Shown one piece after another: positions 6,353-8,452 of a stretch of DNA of 8,452 nt. The stretch is from Bacillota bacterium (lineage in GTDB: Bacteria; Bacillota; Clostridia; Oscillospirales; Ruminococcaceae). Every line of letters starts with the position of its first letter. Within the stretch, counting starts at the first letter, position 1. A program made the translations under genes and the position numbers. The stretch covers positions 1 to 8,452 of the forward strand of contig JAEZQD010000093.1 in the NCBI GenBank assembly GCA_023413185.1. Reading direction: 5' to 3'. A model generated the notes under the pieces. That model saw only the letters and a program-made list of their open reading frames with translations. It did not search any database and was not told the origin of the DNA.

Positions 6353-7360
6353 TTAGTCATACAGCGCCGTTTTCCACGGTTTTGGTATAAAAATATCGTT
6401 GTAAACCGCGGTGGCGTAACGGTCGCTCATGCCCGAGATATAGTCGCACACCGCGCGTTCCTGCCCGTCTGCCTCTAAAATGCGCTTGTAATTCTCAGGC
6501 AGGCGATCGGGGTTTTTCATAAAAGAGGTAAACAGTGCCTTAACAATGTGCTCCGCCTTATGCTCCTCGCCCTTTGCAACCGGGTCGATGTATACGGTAT
6601 CGAACATATACCTGCGCAAAAGCGCAAACGCATCCGCCGTTTTTTCGTCCATCTCGATCTGGTCGTGGCTTGCGCCGATAACCGAGCTTACGAGCGTTGT
6701 AATACGCTGGGTTTTGTTGTTGCCGAGCGACACATGCACCTGCCACGGGATGTTCTCCTCGCTTAAGATTCCCGCGCGAATCGCATCCTCGATATCGTGG
6801 TTGAGGTAGGCAATCTTGTCCGCTACGCGAACCGCCTGCCCCTCTAAGGTGTCTGCAATGTTTCCGGTGGTGTGGCACGCAATGCCGTTGCGCACCTCAT
6901 ATGTAAGGTTTAAGCCTTCGCCGTCCTTCTCCAGCCGTTCCACCACGCGCACGCTCTGTTCAAAGTGGCGGTAGCCCGTACTACACACCTCGTTTAAGGC
7001 GCGTTCGCCCGCGTGCCCAAACGGCGTATGCCCCAGGTCATGCCCCAGCGCGATGGCCTCGGTCAAATCCTCGTTCAGACGAAGCCCGCGCGCGATGGTT
7101 CGGGCAATCTGCGAAACCTCCAGCGTGTGTGTCAGTCTTGTTCGGTAGTGGTCACCCTCGGGGCTTAACAGCATCTGCGTCTTCTGCATCAGGCGTCGAA
7201 ACGCATTGCAGTGCAGAATGCGGTCGCGGTCGCGCTGATATACCGTTCGCAGCTCGCAGTGCGCCTCGCTGCGTTCCCGCCCGCGTGAGCGGCACGCCTT
7301 AGCGGCAAGCGGCGAGAGTGTTTGCAGCTCAAACAGCTCGGTTTGCTCGCGAATGGTCAT
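6353..7360 (-). CDS. dgt: Deoxyguanosinetriphosphate triphosphohydrolase-like HD-domain protein
   Basis: This protein of 335 residues belongs to the Dgt family, which cleaves dGTP (and in some members other dNTPs) to the deoxynucleoside and triphosphate. It thereby sets dNTP pools in the cytoplasm. Numbered from the chosen ATG, the metal site of the HD fold is visible as H78 in TRLTHTLEVSQIART, H107/D108 in GHDLGHTPFGHAGE, and an Asp in ADKIAYLNHDIEDA (about 177-191). The entry motif RDRDRILHCNAFRRLMQKTQM is also typical. The ATG at 7360 is preferred because GGGGTGAT lies just before it and homologues start near MTIREQTE. An in-frame GTG at 7396 would add 12 residues but lacks a good ribosome site. 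It heads the dgt-dnaG-rpoD cluster. A TATAAT box lies about 65 bases upstream. Confidence 0.93.
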   Translation of the reverse strand: MTIREQTELFELQTLSPLAAKACRSRGRERSEAHCELRTVYQRDRDRILHCNAFRRLMQKTQMLLSPEGDHYRTRLTHTLEVSQIARTIARGLRLNEDLTEAIALGHDLGHTPFGHAGERALNEVCSTGYRHFEQSVRVVERLEKDGEGLNLTYEVRNGIACHTTGNIADTLEGQAVRVADKIAYLNHDIEDAIRAGILSEENIPWQVHVSLGNNKTQRITTLVSSVIGASHDQIEMDEKTADAFALLRRYMFDTVYIDPVAKGEEHKAEHIVKALFTSFMKNPDRLPENYKRILEADGQERAVCDYISGMSDRYATAVYNDIFIPKPWKTALYD

Positions 7361-7363
7361 CTC

Positions 7364-7371
7364 ATCACCCC
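7364..7371 (-). promoter_or_regulatory. Ribosome binding site that decides the dgt start
   Basis: GGGGTGAT on the minus strand lies 3 bases before the ATG at 7360 (its GGGG core is 7 bases away). No comparable site precedes the alternative GTG at 7396. Confidence 0.6.
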
Positions 7372-7424
7372 GTATCCTTGCCTTGTGTTTTATCACAAAT
7401 GCTAATAAAGACTGTTCTTATCTT

Positions 7425-7430
7425 ATTATA
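7425..7430 (-). promoter_or_regulatory. Probable -10 element of a dgt promoter
   Basis: A perfect TATAAT is read on the minus strand about 65 bases before the dgt start, in an AT-rich setting. The hexamer expected 17 bases upstream (AAGGAT) is a poor -35 match, so activity may depend on other contacts or an activator. It lies in the yigZ-dgt gap, which suggests that dgt-dnaG-rpoD can be transcribed separately from yigZ. Confidence 0.45.
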
Positions 7431-7433
7431 CTA

Positions 7434-7497
7434 AGTAAACGCGAGAAATCCTTTAATTTTTTCAAAACAAAGTGATTTGCCGGCAAAAAAGTTTACT
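7434..7497. repeat. Imperfect hairpin region after yigZ, possible weak terminator
   Basis: AGTAAAC (7434-7440) and GTTTACT (7491-7497) form a 7-bp inverted repeat about 50 bases apart. The second arm overlaps the yigZ stop codon. Inside lies a second AT-rich imperfect hairpin (AAATC at 7446-7450 with GATTT at 7474-7478, extended by CTTT/AAAG with one bulge) and a short TTGCCGGCAA palindrome. None has the shape of a strong intrinsic terminator. Confidence 0.3.
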
Positions 7498-8110
7498 CAA
7501 GCTCGCGAAAAACAACCGCAAGCTGGGTAACGGGGATACCCCCCGCGCCAAGCTCGGTAATTTCATCGGCAAATGCTTGCACCCGTTCGGCGCGTATCAG
7601 TACATCCAGCCGCACCGCCGCACCGAAGTCGCTGTCCTGCACGCGGGCATTGTAACGGGGTAACACCCGCTGCACCCCGCCGTAAAACGGGTATGCCATC
7701 TCAAGGCGAAGCACCCGACACTCGCTTATTATAACAACGTCCGCGGCGTCTACCACAAGCTTTGCGGTGTGGGAATAGGCGCGCACCAGCCCACCTGCGC
7801 CGAGCAGGATTCCGCCAAAGTAGCGGGTAATGACCATGGCGACATCGCAAAGCCCCTCGCGCACCAAAACCTCAAGTGCCGGTACCCCGCCGGTACCCGA
7901 CGGCTCGCCGTCATCCGAACAACGCCGCACGCCGTTTTGAAGCACATAGGCAAACACGTTATGACGGGCGTCGCGCTCCTGCGCCTTCACCCCCGCAATA
8001 AACGCGGTGCACTCGTCCTCGGTGGTAACCGGCGCAATGCGTCCGATAAACCGCGAGCGCTGCTCCGCAAACTCGTCCTGCGCCGGGGCGCGAATCGTTT
8101 TATACTGCAT
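7493..8110 (-). CDS. yigZ: YigZ/IMPACT family protein
   Basis: This protein of 205 residues is of the normal length for the YigZ family. The N-terminal IMPACT domain (about 12-120) shows the signatures CSDDGEPSGTGGVPALEVL (64-82) and VITRYFGGILLGAGGLVRAY (93-112). The C-terminal part (about 135-195) fits the DUF1949 ferredoxin-like domain. The family is related to eukaryotic IMPACT, a translation-control protein, but its bacterial role is not settled. The ATG at 8110 was chosen because AGGTGG lies 6 bases upstream and homologues begin close to the conserved region. The frame stays open for another 19 codons upstream, but that stretch overlaps the rpmE terminator. The gene lies between rpmE and dgt, with probable separate transcription from both. 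Confidence 0.92.
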   Translation of the reverse strand: MQYKTIRAPAQDEFAEQRSRFIGRIAPVTTEDECTAFIAGVKAQERDARHNVFAYVLQNGVRRCSDDGEPSGTGGVPALEVLVREGLCDVAMVITRYFGGILLGAGGLVRAYSHTAKLVVDAADVVIISECRVLRLEMAYPFYGGVQRVLPRYNARVQDSDFGAAVRLDVLIRAERVQAFADEITELGAGGIPVTQLAVVFRELE

Positions 8111-8116
8111 GTCTAC

Positions 8117-8122
8117 CCACCT
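8117..8122 (-). promoter_or_regulatory. Ribosome binding site that decides the yigZ start
   Basis: AGGTGG on the minus strand lies 6 bases before the ATG at 8110. The longer in-frame start at 8167 would sit inside the terminator hairpin and has no such site. Confidence 0.6.
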
Positions 8123-8147
8123 GTCAGTGCAAAAATGCGTAAGCAAA

Positions 8148-8174
8148 TTAGGCGGTGTCAAAAACACCGCCTAA
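8148..8174 (-). terminator. Intrinsic-type terminator of rpmE
   Basis: An 11-bp perfect stem (TTAGGCGGTGT at 8148-8158 with its complement at 8164-8174) closes a 5-base loop. Read on the minus strand it is followed by TTTGCTT, a modest T-tract. It lies 37 bases after the rpmE stop and 37 bases before the yigZ start. Confidence 0.75.
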
Positions 8175-8210
8175 GCAATACCGTCTCAATGCCATAGCAA
8201 AACCGTGGCA

Positions 8211-8417
8211 CTATTTACCGTCGCGACCAAAACGCTTATTGAAGCGATCAACGCGTCCGCCCGCATCCACCAGCTTCTGCTTGCCGGTAAAAAAGGGATG
8301 ACACTTTGAGCAGATTTCCACACGAATATTCTCTTTGGTCGATGCTGTGTCAATGACGTTGCCGCATGCACAGGTAATCGTGGTGGCTTTGTACTCAGGA
8401 TGAATGCCGTTCTTCAC
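8211..8417 (-). CDS. rpmE: Large ribosomal subunit protein L31 (bL31), zinc-binding form
   Basis: This is a 68-residue ribosomal protein of the large subunit, which helps bridge to the small subunit. The sequence begins GIHPEYK after the first three residues and contains the family core VEICSKCHPFFTGKQKLVD (33-51) and RVDRFNKRFG. C16, C18, C36 and C39 make the four-cysteine zinc site, so this is the zinc-dependent (C+) type rather than the zinc-free paralogue used under zinc shortage. The start is GTG at 8417: GGGAGGG lies 7 bases upstream, and homologues start at this point. The reading frame continues ten codons further upstream without similarity to L31; that part is leader. It is followed by a strong hairpin terminator, consistent with a single-gene unit. 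Confidence 0.97.
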   Translation of the reverse strand: MKNGIHPEYKATTITCACGNVIDTASTKENIRVEICSKCHPFFTGKQKLVDAGGRVDRFNKRFGRDGK

Positions 8418-8424
8418 AATAAAA

Positions 8425-8431
8425 CCCTCCC
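8425..8431 (-). promoter_or_regulatory. Strong ribosome binding site that decides the rpmE start
   Basis: GGGAGGG on the minus strand lies 7 bases before the GTG at 8417. It supports that codon over any in-frame start further upstream (8447). Confidence 0.7.
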
Positions 8432-8452
8432 ATCCGCCCCGCAGCACCTTGC

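Noticed and set aside
6152..6478. 108-codon plus-strand frame spanning the dgt-dnaG gap and the end of dgt
   Set aside because: It starts with TTG, has no ribosome site, and half of it is antisense to dgt.
1..8452. Mobile element, CRISPR array, toxin-antitoxin pair or phage-defence system
   Set aside because: No transposase, integrase, direct-repeat array, paired small ORFs or defence domains are seen. The gene content is housekeeping throughout.

Overview
The window looks like chromosomal core sequence from a moderately GC-rich member of the Firmicutes, most likely the class Clostridia. The grounds are the gene set and order (rpmE, yigZ, dgt, dnaG, rpoD on one strand), the SigA-type sigma factor without a long region 1.1 insertion, strong Shine-Dalgarno sites, frequent GTG starts, and sigma-A promoters of the TTGACA/TATAAT type. 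Family- or genus-level placement cannot be supported from the sequence alone.

Layout from left to right. Positions 1-69 (minus) hold the first 23 residues of a small membrane protein resembling the gamma subunit of sodium-pumping decarboxylases. Positions 70-430 are a 361-base divergent intergenic region with one good promoter in each direction. Positions 431-1270 (plus) encode an AraC-family regulator, followed by a GC-rich hairpin. Everything after that is on the minus strand, so it is transcribed from right to left: rpmE (ribosomal protein L31, zinc form), a terminator hairpin, yigZ (IMPACT family), dgt (dGTPase-like HD phosphohydrolase), dnaG (primase), rpoD (primary sigma factor), an Rrf2-family regulator with its own consensus promoter, a terminator-like hairpin, and a cation diffusion facilitator with a manganese-type metal site.

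The dgt-dnaG-rpoD block is a Firmicutes version of the macromolecular-synthesis cluster. It links dNTP pool control, replication priming and housekeeping transcription. No strong terminator is visible between these three genes or between rpoD and the Rrf2 gene. The Rrf2 protein keeps a C-x2-H pair and upstream cysteines that resemble the Fe-S ligands of IscR. The transporter next to it has an Asn/Asp/Asp/Asp transmembrane quartet typical of Mn(II) exporters. Together these may form a small metal-homeostasis neighbourhood, but co-regulation is inference. The AraC gene and the decarboxylase-subunit gene are arranged head to head, which suggests that the regulator controls the divergent operon.

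I found no mobile element, CRISPR array, tRNA, rRNA, phage gene or recognised riboswitch. I did not find a previously undescribed system: the window is ordinary housekeeping sequence with a few regulatory details worth checking.
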